NCBI GenBank assembly: GCA_013400975.1
Contig: WBMZ01011698.1
Location: forward strand, 183,855-247,854
Source of the DNA: Atrichornis clamosus
Taxonomy: Eukaryota; Chordata; Aves; Passeriformes; Menuridae
DNA: 64,000 bases
Reading direction: 5' to 3'
Shown here: piece after piece, positions 34,901-46,152 of the stretch
How the letters are laid out: each line of letters begins with the position of its first letter
How positions within the stretch are numbered: position 1 is the stretch's first letter
The notes under the pieces: model-generated
What the model was told of the DNA's origin: nothing
The model's database searches: none
The model's input: the letters and a program-made list of their open reading frames with translations, nothing else
Program-made: the position numbers and the translations under genes

Positions 34901-36671
34901 AATGGGATTTTGGTCCTTGCTGGTGGCATCAAATCACGCCCTTGATGAGGATTTCTGTGGTGAGCCAAGGGAAGCTGTGCAGCCACACGTCTTTGGCAGT
35001 ACCAGCTGCTCAGATGATGAGAGAGGGGCTCAGACTGCTCCAGAGCTTTCCTGCTCCTGCTCATCCTGCTGTTCCCATGGGTGAATCCATGCTAAGCCTC
35101 TCTTTCACTTTTCTCAGCATCTAGATGGACTTCTCCCCCTGGACAGCACACAGGGAGGACTTTAGGAGTGGTGGGAGCCTCGTTTTCCAGCACTGGAGCT
35201 AGACTGGCTCATGGGAAGCTTCCCAAGCTGCAGACTCCCTGCTATGGGCTGTGGGGAGGAGGCAGAAATGGGATGGAGCTGTGGCCTGAAATCCTGCCTC
35301 GTGGTTGTTAACAGCCAGAGCCAGTTCCATGGAGAATCCACCACAATTCCACATCAAATTACATAGTCCTACTTCCTGTGAGCTCTGTTGCCATGAGGGG
35401 ATATGCCAGAGGAAGCTAAGGAATGCTTTGCTCATGGTACCATAGGGATCCTCCAAGATATCATCCAAACATATTCCTCTCTGCCTGAACCATGGATCAG
35501 TTACTGTCCTGCTGAATAGACGGATAATTTTCCTTTCTTCAGGAGCATGTACACCCCCACACCACCCAAAATTCTTTATTTTCCCTCATTCAGACTGAAA
35601 TCCCAAAGCATTTCCAAACCTAGGATTTGGCCACAGAGGCGTCTTTGGACAACACCCCAGGCAGGTTCAAGGCCATGCTCCGCCTAATTTGGCACCAGGG
35701 TTTCAACCCAGGCCTCCTCAGTGCTGGGATATCCCTAAAAGCAAAGGAAAAGTGAAATGTTCTATAATAGCTCGTTTTGTGGCCGTGGTTTTTACGTCTC
35801 TCTAAACAGGAAGGTGTGTCTGGCTCCTCGCAGTGGGCTCCATTAAGGCATTCCAAAGGACACCAAAGGGACACAGAGCCTTTCCGTGATCACACAGGGA
35901 CACGAGGAGGCTGTTCCCAGCCAAATCCATGTCTCCAGAGCTCTGTCAGTCCTCAGCTCCCTGCCCTCACAGACATCACCACTCTGAAGACACAAACTAG
36001 GCCACTGCTCACCTATTTTTTAGCAATTTTATCACCAGGTTGTGACTCAGCTTACCTTTTTTTTCCCTTTTGCTTCTCCTTCCTCTAAGCTATTTCTCTT
36101 ATTTTTGTCCCCACCAAGCATCGTTGTTAACAAAGGATTTTCTCTAAGCATCCTTGTTAATCTCTCCTAGCCACGGGGAGCCACAGCTGGAGCCAGGGCA
36201 GGAATTGTGTCCCCTTGGCTCAGGAAGAAATCAGAGCAGCTGCCTCACGTGGCAAAGGGGCTCCTGCATCACTAAGAACAGCAGGGGTGAGGTGAGGTCA
36301 CTTCTGAAGCGAAGGGAGCCTCATTCAGCACATCCTCATCCCAGCCCAATTCTTCCAGCTTCCCCATTTCCATTATTTAAGTACCAGTAAATGAGAGATG
36401 GATAATTAGGGCCAGCAGGGAAGCTCAGGGGAAACAGAAGAACGTGAGAAACAAGCAGCAGACTGTGCTAATGTTCTTCCTTCCAAGTGTATGAGGCCCC
36501 AAGCACCACTAAAAGCCTTATTGGAGCAGGGCTAGGAGGAGCTGGGGAGTGAGTTGCTGTGGAAAGCTTTCCAGGAGTTTTCCTTCCCCAAAAACCCCAT
36601 CACAGCTCCTCAGGGCATCACTTCCCCCACGCAGAACTCAACTGCTTGGTGTGCTCAGGCTGGAGGCCACA
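31961..36671. other. Repeat-free distal upstream region of ARC
   Basis: 4.7 kb without recognisable interspersed repeats or exons. It contains two CACGTCA motifs (33845, 33901), a MEF2-like CTAAAAATAT (34084) and the SARE-like block at 35683-35800. Confidence 0.45.
35683..35800 (-). promoter_or_regulatory. ARC: Candidate distal synaptic activity-responsive element (SARE-like) of ARC
   Basis: On the minus strand, in ARC orientation, the order is CRE-like GACGTAA (35798-35792), MEF2-like CTATTATAG (35770-35762, one base short of the ten-base consensus), then a perfect CArG CCAAATTAGG (35692-35683). The block spans about 118 bases, roughly 6.4 kb from the inferred start of transcription. Mammalian SARE is a cluster of about 100 bases with CREB, MEF2 and SRF sites near -7 kb. 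Two of the three motifs are imperfect, so this is a candidate only. Confidence 0.35.
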
Positions 36672-36812
36672 GAATGCCGGAAAGGTCTGGGTTGGAAGGG
36701 ACGTTTGAAGGTCATTGTGTCCCAACTCCCTGCCATGGGCACCTTCTACAGTGCTCCAAGACCTGTCCAACCTTGTCTTGGACAATTCCAGGGATAGGAC
36801 GCCCACAGGATT
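36672..36812 (-). repeat. CR1 3' fragment, diverged
   Basis: GTCTGGGTTGGAAGGGACGT through TTCCAGGGATAGGACGCCCA. Confidence 0.8.
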
Positions 36813-37033
36813 AAGAAACTTAAATCTGGGGCAGGAGTGATCCCGACACCAATCCTTTCCTTGCTGCTGTTGTTCCCACACAGTCATGGGAATTTATTCC
36901 ATCTCCCTTCTCCTCAGGTTGTCTCTCAGGAGGGCTGGTCCTATCTGGAAAAAAAAAACCAAACCAAACCACTGCTGACAAGGAAATATTTGTCCCCATA
37001 GATCTGTTGAATCTTAGCAAGGCCAGAATGGGG

Positions 37034-37167
37034 AGGGAATAATTAAAAAAACAAGGGAGAAAAGGAAAAAAGAAAAGAAAAAAGAAAAAAAAAGAGAAAA
37101 AAAAGTAAGGGAATAAAAAGAGAAAAGAGAGAAAGGGGAAAAAAAAAAAAAGAGAGAGAAAAATCAG
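37034..37167. repeat. Purine (A/G) tract
   Basis: About 130 bases almost entirely A and G on the plus strand, with only a few pyrimidine interruptions. Confidence 0.9.
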
Positions 37168-37246
37168 GCAACACAATCATAGCCAGAGTTACTTGTGCTT
37201 GATTTTAATGAAAGATCCCTAAGGATTTGTTCACATACCTCAGACA

Positions 37247-37254
37247 TGACGTGA
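37247..37254 (+). promoter_or_regulatory. CRE-like site in the GC-rich island
   Basis: TGACGTGA, one base from the palindromic CRE, 30 bases before the (GGGAC)n tract. Confidence 0.3.
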
Positions 37255-37282
37255 GCAGGGACGATCCCACTGCGGGACTATC

Positions 37283-37325
37283 GGGACGGGACGGGACGGG
37301 ACGGGACGGGACGGGACGGGACGGG
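37283..37325 (+). repeat. (GGGAC)n minisatellite, about 8.6 units
   Basis: Perfect five-base units; nine GGG runs separated by AC on the plus strand, giving high G-quadruplex potential. Confidence 0.97.
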
Positions 37326-38164
37326 CAGGGCAGCCCTCCACTGTTGCTGGGCTCCTGACCCCCGCCTGGCCGATGCTGGGGAGGCGGGGGCAGCTCACTC
37401 CCGGCACAACAGCACCGAGCTCTCCATGGATCCTCGCAGGAATGTTGCAACAGAGAAAGTGAAGGATTTGGGCGGGGGGGATGCAGGGGCACTTGAGCAA
37501 CTCAGCCAACATTTCCCTGCCGATCGCCGCCCTCTCTCCCCTCTCTCACACACCGGGACCTGCCCGCTGACCTTCCCAGAGAATCCTCAGCCCACGCTGC
37601 GGGGGAGGATGCGGCGTCCTGGATTTCCCACCTCGCTCCCCCACTTTCCGCGTTCCAGCAGCCGCGGGCAGGGAGGGGAGGAAAAAGGAAAGGCAAGGCA
37701 GCGGCTCCGTGTTAATAATGGGCTCCTTGAGGAGAAGCCGAGCTTAGCATCCATCCCTGCAGGTACCTGGAGAGCCATGAGCCATCCCGGAATGAGACAC
37801 CGAGGTGGGCGGGAGAGCGGGGGAGGAGCGGGGAGTGGGAGCAGGGAGAGGGGCAGACAAAAGGGATGAGCTGTGTGTGTGTGCCGGGGGATCTGCCGCA
37901 CGCTCCTGCCTTTCCTCCACCTGCCTGGGAACAGGGAAGGGAGGCAGGTGCCGGGTGAGCTTTCCGGGGGGTGAACACGAGCCACGGCAGCACCCCCAAG
38001 GCGTTGCTAAAATAGGGATGCTGTGGGCATGGCTCCCCGAACGTGGTGTCTGCTCTGGGGGGGGTTAGAGCCAGATTTTCTCCTCTCTAGGAGCTGCATC
38101 AGGGAGGGGGAGAGAGTCCCTGCAGTGCTGCTTTGCTCAGAGCCAGGAAGGCTCTCTGAAGTGA

Positions 38165-38262
38165 TCCAATAATCCTAGAATCCTGGGAATGGACCTAAAA
38201 GATCACCCCATTCCAACCCCATGGGCAGGGACACCTTCCACTACACCAGGTTGCTCAGAACG
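38165..38262 (-). repeat. CR1 3' end fragment
   Basis: AATCCTAGAATCCTGGGAAT through CACCAGGTTGCTCAG. Confidence 0.8.
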
Positions 38263-38550
38263 ATGCTTGGGGAGTTTGTGAAGGAGGGGGAAACCCTAAC
38301 ATTTGGGGTTTTATGGCCTCCACAGTGCATACAATGCAGACCCCTCCTTCCCATCCACTGCTTGTTCTCCAAAATCCTTCAACTCCCTCCCCAAGTTTTG
38401 TGAGGGCAACACAATCTCACCAGGGCACCCCCAGGTTTCTGTCAGTGGTTGTGCAGGAAGCTGATTAAACATTAAACCTCTACCCAAAGCTCGAGTTTAG
38501 GTGGGGAGGAGGAGACGAAGTTTGTCTCAACGTCATATTTAGCACTTACA
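38263..38550. other. Non-coding, no feature seen
   Basis: No exon or repeat recognised. Confidence 0.4.
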
Positions 38551-38850
38551 TAGAATCATGGAATAATTGTGGTTGGAAAATACCTCTAAAATCACTGCCA
38601 CAGGTTGCCCAGAGAAGCTGTGGCTGCCCCATCCCTGGAAGTGTCCAAGGCCAGGCTGGATGGGGCTTGGAGCAACCTGGGATAATGGAAGGTGTCCGTG
38701 CCCATGGCAGGGGGGTGGAACAAGGAGATCTTTAAGGTCATTTCCCCACCCAGGCCATTCTATAATTTGATGGTCTTCAAGTCCAACCGTGAACCCAGCA
38801 CCGTGTTCACCACTAAACCACATCCTCAAATCATTAAAAAGGAGCCTGTT
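38551..38850 (-). repeat. CR1 fragment split by another CR1
   Basis: The antisense end TAGAATCATGGAATAATTGT breaks off near 38594 and resumes near 38770 with TTCAAGTCCAACCGTGAACC, as expected for one element interrupted by the insert between. Confidence 0.8.
38595..38768 (+). repeat. CR1 3' tail nested in the older CR1
   Basis: CTGCCACAGGTTGCCCAGAG through GGCCATTCTATAA; about 170 bases, opposite orientation to its host. Confidence 0.88.
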
Positions 38851-39117
38851 ACTGTCCAAAATAGTCCTGGCATAGGGTTCCCTACCTGAGAGTTGTGGAA
38901 AATCACATTCAGAGTACCTCTCTTTTAAGTAGGGCATGAATTGTGATTTCTTCACAACTGGAGGGTTCTGACCCCCACACCACTCACCACCCATCTTCTG
39001 CAAGGGCTTCCCCATTTCGGAAAACTGGTCAAACACCCATCAGGCCAGACCTGGCAGTGTTAAATCTTGGAAAACACATCCCAGGCTGTGCATCCCACAT
39101 GTCACAGGAAAGCCAAC

Positions 39118-39292
39118 ACCAGAGAATTGTTTGGGTGGGAAAACACCCCTGAGATCATTAAATTCAATCATTAACCCAGCTCTGCCAAGGCCACGTCTAA
39201 GCCATGTCCCCAAGTGCCACATCCACACATCTGTTAAATCCCTCCAGGGATGGGGGCTCCACCGCTGCCGTGGGCATCCTCCTCCAAAATCC
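39118..39292 (-). repeat. CR1 fragment, AACCCAGCTCTGCC subfamily
   Basis: AGAATTGTTTGGGTGGGAAA through CCAGGGATGGGGGCTCCACC. Confidence 0.85.
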
Positions 39293-41294
39293 ATCTCCCT
39301 GCTTGTGCACATTTGGTCGCACAGAACACACAGAGATCCCACAAGGTGTGCCCAAGTCTCATTCTGACCCAGAAGAGCCTCGTCACATGCTCCCCAAAGG
39401 GTGAAGGGATCTAAAGCAAGAAGGGATCTGAACTCACCACATCCAGGCTGGCCAGACCTGCTCACCCACCCTAAAAGCACTTCATTTCCTTTCTCAGCCC
39501 CAAAACCAGAGGGTTTCCCTTCAGGCCATTAGGTCTGGATGAATTTGTGGTTTGCACTGCAAGTCTTGTAGGGTGTAGAGGAAACCACTGAGGTTCAAAA
39601 AAAAATTACCCAAAAGCTTCCAGGTAGGGTCCTGCTTGATCTCTGGAAGGACACCTTCCTCCCTTTAATTTGGGCACTGAATGACCAGCACAGAACTTTT
39701 TTCCTCATTTCCTCTCCCCAAGTACTTGTGTAGATTGTCTGTGACATTTAGAGCAGCTAAAATTATCTCAATTAAATATCTCCACTGGTTTCCTTTGTTC
39801 TCTTTTCCTTTCTAGTTCTTTCCTTCCAGACAGCTGGAACATGTTCTTTAGACACTCTTTAAAGACAAAAGGAAAAAAACCCCAAAAAAATCCCTACCTC
39901 AAACACCCAACAACTAAAACTCACATAGCTTCAGCTCAGCTTTATTTAGAAACACAGTTGAAATAAATGTTGTGAAGAATATTATGTGTTGTTCCAGTAT
40001 TCATCCACAGGAGACAGGAGAGCAGCCTCACCTTGTCCAATAAAGTCATCCCTGTGTGGATTGCAGGTCTGGTGGAGGTGTGGGGGAAAGGGCTACAGGG
40101 TTGAGCACTAAATTTTGGGGTATGCTTGGTTCCACGAGATAAAACACAGAGTTGTTGGCCTCTGTGATGTTCCCCTTCTTACCCACATGTTCTTGATGAC
40201 AATATCTGACCCTTTTGATTGATCTTTCACCTTTACAAATTCCCTGCCAATCTGTTCTGGGAGAGAAAATTCCTTCCCAGCACGAAATTTGGCAGCTGCC
40301 TCATCCCTGTGCCTGAAGCATGAATCACCAGTTAAGTAACAAACCCATTTATACATCAAGATACCATCACTGTCCAAGCAATCATTCTGTGCTTTTCAAT
40401 GTGATTGTTGTAGACTCTGCTTATATTCATCTTATCCCCCTTCTTTGTTCCATTGTTTGGTTTTTTTTCCCCAGTACTTTCTGGATGTTTTGCAAAACAG
40501 TGGAAAACTTCAGAAGGAGGCTGGGATGTAAAGCAGAGGCAGAAAGTATTTCCCAGCCCCCAAGATAGATTGTTTACTATTAATTTTATGAGTTTCTGGG
40601 AAATCTCTCAGGGAACCTCACCAAAAACTGTTTGGCAAGAACAATTGGCTTGCTAATGAGGTTCTGTGCCACCTGGTTTGTGTATTAATATCTTATAAAT
40701 ATACTTACATACACCCACACACTTTAAAGCACCTGTTATTTTTACAAATATTTTTTTGGTGCATCTCTTCTGTCTTCTTAGCACCTATTTCATTCCTCTG
40801 CTCTATTGACAGTTATTAAATAAGTGATTTCCCAATGTGTGTGGTTTATTCCTCTGAAGATGAAGTTTTTGCTAGGTTGAAATAGCAGTGGGTGATCCAT
40901 GTTGGAAGGGAGATCTGGGGAAAGCACAGGCACTGTGAGTGTGTGGGGGCAGAGCAGGATCTGCAAATGTTATTAAGGCTGGGAAAAGCAACAGGACTTG
41001 CACACTGAGCTGATCTGCAGGATTGCAGTATCCAGGAATTGGGACAAAGCAAATTTAGGACCGGACTGGTGTGTCTCAGTGCTTGCTCCAAGAGAAAATT
41101 CTCAGACGAGGCCTTCACCTGCTGCCTGCTCAGCCTGTGTCCATGCAGGACACAGCCAAGGACATGGACATTTCCCTCATCAAGCTCAGAAAGTTCTGCC
41201 TTAAATACTTTCCTTTGTCTGATGGAAAACTGGAATTTGGTGGATGCAGACCTCTGCTCTTCCAAACTGCTCCACCACTCGGAGTGAAACGCAT
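39293..41294. other. Non-coding, no gene seen
   Basis: Unique DNA. An 89-codon minus frame at 40108-40377 has no recognisable family; TTTATT near 39940 could be a minus-strand poly(A) signal but no exon upstream of it is supported. Confidence 0.4.
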
Positions 41295-41462
41295 CCAAGA
41301 TGTTGCCCAGAGAAGCTGTGGCTGCCCCATCCCTGGAAGTGTTCAAGGCCAGGTTGGATGGGGCCTGGAGAAACCTGGGATAGTGGGAGGTCCATGGCAG
41401 AGAGGTGGGAATGAGATGGTCTGAAAGGTCCCTTCCAAACCGAACCATTCCACGGTTCTCAG
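41295..41462 (+). repeat. CR1 3' tail
   Basis: AAGATGTTGCCCAGAGAAGC through AACCATTCCACGGTTCTCAG. Confidence 0.9.
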
Positions 41463-42829
41463 ATCTCTCAGGTCTCTCTCTTTGGTAACAGAGTCACTAC
41501 AGCAAACTCCAAAACATTTGTTTTCTCAGAAAAGAGCGATTTAAACCTGGGGAGGACTGAAATGCCAGGTCTGGGGTTTGTTGTCACTGTGCCTCCCCCG
41601 CAGTGAGTGTGTGGGTACTTCACCACAGGCCAGACTGCAAATATTCACCTGGGCCCAGATTATTCCTCTTAGGCAGCAGCAGGACCATTCCTGCATCCCT
41701 CCATCCAAGGTTCGTGTTTCAAGCACAGGGATAATGCACCTGAGGACAGCGGAGCTGTTGTTCATAGCCTGAATTCCTAACAGCCAAAGTTAAAAGGAAA
41801 TTTTGAAGAAGGCCGAGTGCCAACCCTCCCAAATGATGGACTGACAATCTCAGCATCTTTCAGACACCAGACTTCAGGAGGGAGAGGAAAGGGCCGTGTG
41901 ACAGGCAGAGTTTGGCAGCTGGGCTTCATTAACTCTGTTTTTCAAAGCTGCATTTGTGTCTGCAGAATAACAATGAAGTTATCTCGGGCCTCACATCCCA
42001 TCCCCTCACAGCCACTGTGGTGGGCAGCAAGCACCCACAGTCCCCTTTGTGCCATCATCTCTTTCCTTCCCTAACTTATTAAACTGCCATCAAAGAGGAC
42101 TTTTGCAAACATGGTTTGCTGCCTATTGGAGCCTTACATTTTCAGAGGTGGTGCTGCTGCTGTTGCATATTTTGCAGAATTTTATTTTCAAGCAGTCCAT
42201 TTTTTCCCTAATGGGCTCGCTTGGGGGTCTGTTCAACCAGAGGGAAAATGGAGCCGAGCAAACTCCCTGCTGAGAGACCTTTACAAACCTCCAGAAACCT
42301 TTTTCAGAAGCAGGAGTTCCACGTTCTTAATGAGATCATTTTCATAAAAGTCTGGGGAAAGAGCAGAAAGAGAAAACAGTGACAGCAAAATAGAGATAAT
42401 CACTAAAAATGCTTTTCAAGTAAACCGAAAGCCCACTTGGTGTAATGAGACAGAAAAATTTCAAGAAGCCTAAAGGAGGAACATGTGCTTTATTTGAGAC
42501 ATCAGAGCCAAGGCAGTGTGTGAAAAGCACTAACAGCTGGATGTCAGTCCCCTGGTGCAGATAGTTGGGTAAAGAGGGGGGAGATTGGACAAAATCCCGT
42601 CAGGGGTAGTTTGGTGCCAGGATGTCTGCAACAAAAACAAAGATTGGTGGCAAGTTTGGTGTGCTGAGTTGGGTGGAAAAGGTCACCTCTCTGTGCCTCC
42701 ATCTGGGTGATGCCCTGATCCCCATGGAACAAGAGTGAATTCCACAAGGGGTGGTGAATCCACACAGAGGCCAGCACGGCTCTGGACAGGGACAGGAACA
42801 TCGGGGTAAGAGTTGGTGGTAGCTTTCAG
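41463..42829. other. Non-coding; possible conserved element around 42030-42360
   Basis: No exon supported. 42030-42360 is repeat-free and looks like non-coding DNA under constraint, but this needs comparison with other birds. Confidence 0.3.
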
Positions 42830-43460
42830 AGAATCATGGAATCACAGAATGGCTTGGGTTGCAAGGATCCTCAAAGATCATCCAGTTCCAACTCCTTGCC
42901 ATGGGCAGGGACACCTTCCACTATCCCAGGTTGCTCCAAGCCTCATCCAACCTGGCTTTGAGCACTTCCAGGGAAGGGGCAGCCACAGCTTCTCTGGGCA
43001 ACCTGTGCCAGGGCCTCATCACCCTCACAGGGAAGAATTTCTTCCAAATATCCAATCTAAACTTACTCTCTTTCAGTTTTAAGCCATTCTCTCTTCTCCT
43101 GTCACTCCAGACCCTTGTAAGTTGCCTCTCTCCATCTTTTTTGTTGGCTCCCTTCAGGCACTGGGAGGCTACAATTAGGTCACTCTGGAGCCTCCTCTTC
43201 TCCGGGCTGAACAATCCCAATTCTCTCACCCTTCACTCACAGCAGAGCTGCTCCATCCCTCTGATCACCTTGATGCCTCCTCTGGACTCCTTTCAACAGC
43301 CCCATGTCTTTCCCGTGCTGCGGATCCCAGAGCTGGATGCAGCATTCCAGGTGGGACTTCACCAGGTTGGAGCAGGGGGGCAGAATCCCCTCCCTCACCT
43401 GCTGCCCATGGTGCTTTGGATGCATCCCGGGACACAATCGGCTCTCTGGGTTGCCTGGAT
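42830..43460 (-). repeat. CR1 fragment, longest copy in the window
   Basis: From GAATCATGGAATCACAGAAT, about 630 bases, past the GGATGCAGCATTCCAGGTGG block to the region near the end of the reverse-transcriptase frame; no usable coding part remains. Confidence 0.9.
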
Positions 43461-45227
43461 GCAATTCCACAACCTTTGGAAGCTGCTTCTGGCTGATGGC
43501 AGATGGGTGTTTTAAAAAGCACAGGCAGATCAGCCTGGAGTGGCAGGGAAGCTGGAAGAACGGGAGGAGGGGAAGCAGGGACGGGAGGATGGCCTGTCAT
43601 CAGTTTGTCATGGCCAGAGCCTGCAACACCCGTGTGGGAGTGCTGATTGAACAGTTGGTGTGAAGTGGCACCTCCAGCACATCCCTGCCCAGCGTGCCAG
43701 CAGGGTTTAACAGGCTGACACCATCCTGATGCCTCCAGCAGCCAGAGCCCGAGGACAGGGAGCTGCCAGAGGAGATGCACAGAAGAGCATCCAGCTCAAA
43801 ACCCAGTCTGCAACATTTCCCATGAGTTAATACCTAAAATACAGAAAAAACAACGCGCTGTTATATCACCAGATGCTCTCCTGATCCCCAGAGATTTGAG
43901 GCTCAGGCACTGCATGAACCAAGGCAAGAAGCTCCATATTTGCACGCTCTTCTTGGAGTTTTTTTCTTCCATAAATCTTCCCAGTCATCTTTTTAATGTT
44001 TGTACACTTTGGGGATCTATTAATACACCATGGCAGGGAGTTGTACAGATAACCAGACACTGTGTGAGGAAACTCCATCTTTTTCTTTGTTCCAAGCTTG
44101 GCACTTCCTCTTTTCCAATGATAACCCTTAGTTCCTGCATCAGAATAATTAATAAGCAGTCAACCCCTAAGGGCTCCTCTCTAGATCCTATAATACCCTT
44201 TCTTTCTCTGGATTCTGTAATATCCTTCCTTTTACTCTTTATTTTCCGCAACTGGGTAAACAAGGTTTGCACAGCACTCCCCTGTGCAGAAGTGACTTTA
44301 TTACTTTATTAACCCCTTCCACTGGTTAATTTGGGCTTTTTTTTCCCCACATCCTTCCTGGGATGAAGACACCAAAAATCACCCCAGAGAGTAATCAAGA
44401 TGTGGATGAAGAGGAGCTTTTTCAGGGAGAATGGGGTCAGGTGAGAGAGGACAACAGGAGATATCCCAGCTTCATTCCTCCTTCCACTTCATTCTCTCCC
44501 CCCAGCACAGCTGCCTACAGAGCTCCAGCCCTTAGGTCTGAACTGAGCTGGAAAAACAGGTTTAATTTCTTCCCCTTCAATAAGGAAAAGTCTGATCTTC
44601 CAACTTCTTCCATGTGACATGTCGAACTGGCACTGCAAGTCTGACTTCTGGTGACTTCGCTCACAGATTTTCAGTTCTGATGTTTCACCAGCTGAATAAG
44701 CCAACTTCCCAGCGAGTCAGCTCCTCAGATTTCTAATTTCACTGCCATGTAGCACTTCCTTCAAGGCTTGTGCTTTATCAGATCCTTCACTTCATCGTTT
44801 CCACCAACACTGCTGAGCATTTGCAAAGTGGCAGCATAGCTCAGGTTTCTGTCGGAATTTTGTACCCAGCTGAAGCTCGAGTATTTCCAGCAAGGCAGAG
44901 TGGGCTGTCAGATACCACAGTTTCCATGTTGGGATCACTTCTTCCTGTCTGAGGAAAGCTGGTGAGGAACAGAATGGCTTTGGTTGCTGCAGCCACTTTC
45001 CTTGACAAGGAGAAAGCTGGGGAAGCAAAAATGGGACAGCTGGAAGGGCAGAGTTAAGTCCCAAGTGAGCCAGGCTTCCACATCTTCCCTGTCCTAGGCA
45101 GAACCTGCAAATGGATCCTGTCACCCACTCGCTGCGAGCCAACAGGACAGGGGTGATGGGAGCCCTGTGGAGTGACAGCTTAGTGCAGCTCTGAGAAAAC
45201 TCTGGAGCCTCCAACTTCAGAAGGATG
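43461..45227. other. Non-coding, no gene seen
   Basis: Unique DNA without supportable exons. Confidence 0.4.
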
Positions 45228-45690
45228 TGGAGGTGCTGGAATGAGTCCAGAGGAGGCCATGGAGCCGCTCTGAGGGCTGGACCCCCTCTGCTCTGGAACC
45301 AGGCTGGGAGAGCTGGGAATGTCCAGCCTGGAGAAGAGAAAAAAGACCTTAGAGCCCCTTCCAGTGCCTGAAGGGGCTCCAGGAGAGCTGCAGAGGGGCT
45401 TTGGACAAAGGATGGAGGGACAGGACACAGGGAATGGCTTCCTTCTGCCAGAGGGCAGGGTTAGATGGGATATTGGGAAGGAATTCTTGGCTGTGAGGGT
45501 GGTGAGGCCCTGGCACAGGTTGCCCAGAGAAGCTGTGGCTGCCCCTTCCCTGGAAGTGTCCAAGGCCAGGTTGGATGGGGCTTGGAGCAACCTGGGATAG
45601 CGGAAGGTGTCCCTGCTCATGGCAGGGGATTGGAACTGGATGATTTTTAAGGCACCTTCTGACCTAAACCATTATGTGATTCCATGAAAA
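45228..45690 (+). repeat. CR1 3' tail just upstream of tRNA copy 1
   Basis: GATGTGGAGGTGCTGGAATG through AAACCATTATGTGATTCCAT. Confidence 0.92.
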
Positions 45691-45787
45691 TCCGCTTGAA
45701 GGGTGTTGGGCAAACCAGTTTGAATGGCAAAAGTCTGAAAAATCATCGTATTCCAACAGTTTTTGGGAAAAGCTGAGCCACAGCAGG

Positions 45788-45860
45788 GCTGAAGTAGCTC
45801 AGCTGGGAGAGCGTTAGACTGAAGATCTAAAGGTCCCTGGTTCAATCCCGGGCTTCAGCA
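45788..45860 (+). tRNA. tRNA-Phe (GAA), copy 1
   Basis: Complete 73-nt cloverleaf. The acceptor stem GCTGAAG pairs perfectly with CTTCAGC, discriminator A. The D arm is GCTC/GAGC; the anticodon stem TTAGA/TCTAA encloses CTGAAGA (anticodon GAA); the T arm is CCTGG TTCAATC CCGGG. The internal A box TAGCTCAGCTGG and B box GGTTCAATCCC fit RNA polymerase III promoters, and a TTTTT terminator follows at about 45864. No intron, and CCA is not encoded. About 65 bases upstream and 45 downstream match copy 3. Confidence 0.95.
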
Positions 45861-45934
45861 GAGTTTTTCTGCAGTTTTGTGTGCCCAGGGCTGGGCTCTC
45901 CTGCCCAAGAGAGTCCTGGACACCCAGGGGAGTC

Positions 45935-46152
45935 CAGCCAAGGAGGATGAAGGGGCTGGAGCAGCTCTGCTGTGAGGAGAGGATGAGAGAGCTGGGACTG
46001 GCTGCCCCGGGAGAGCGTGGCGTTCCCACTCTCAGACATCTTCCCAAGTCACCTGGATGGTCCTGGACAAGTGGCTGCAGGTCCTGCCTGAGCTGGGGCT
46101 TGGAGCAGGTGAGCTCCTTGAGGTCCCTTCCCACCTCAACCAGTCTGAGCCT
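45935..46152 (+). repeat. CR1 fragment between tRNA copies 1 and 2
   Basis: GAGCAGCTCTGCTGTGAGGA through CACCTCAACCAGTCTGA; internally deleted. Confidence 0.75.

Larger units (their letters stand above)
37240..38060. promoter_or_regulatory. GC-rich, CpG-rich island, unassigned promoter candidate
   Basis: Dense CpG and GC with a CRE-like TGACGTGA at 37247-37254, the (GGGAC)n tract, and plausible plus-strand donors (GCAG|GTACCT near 37760, CCGG|GTGAGC near 37953). A 147-codon plus frame at 37426-37869 is low-complexity and not called. I cannot assign a gene; the direction is unknown. Confidence 0.4.

Noticed and set aside
37426..37869. 147-codon plus frame in the GC-rich island
   Set aside because: Low-complexity Arg/Gly/Ser composition expected from GC-rich DNA, with no recognisable domain.
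40108..40377. 89-codon minus frame near a possible poly(A) signal at 39940
   Set aside because: Does not resemble LY6, PSCA or other genes known near ARC in mammals; no supporting splice sites.
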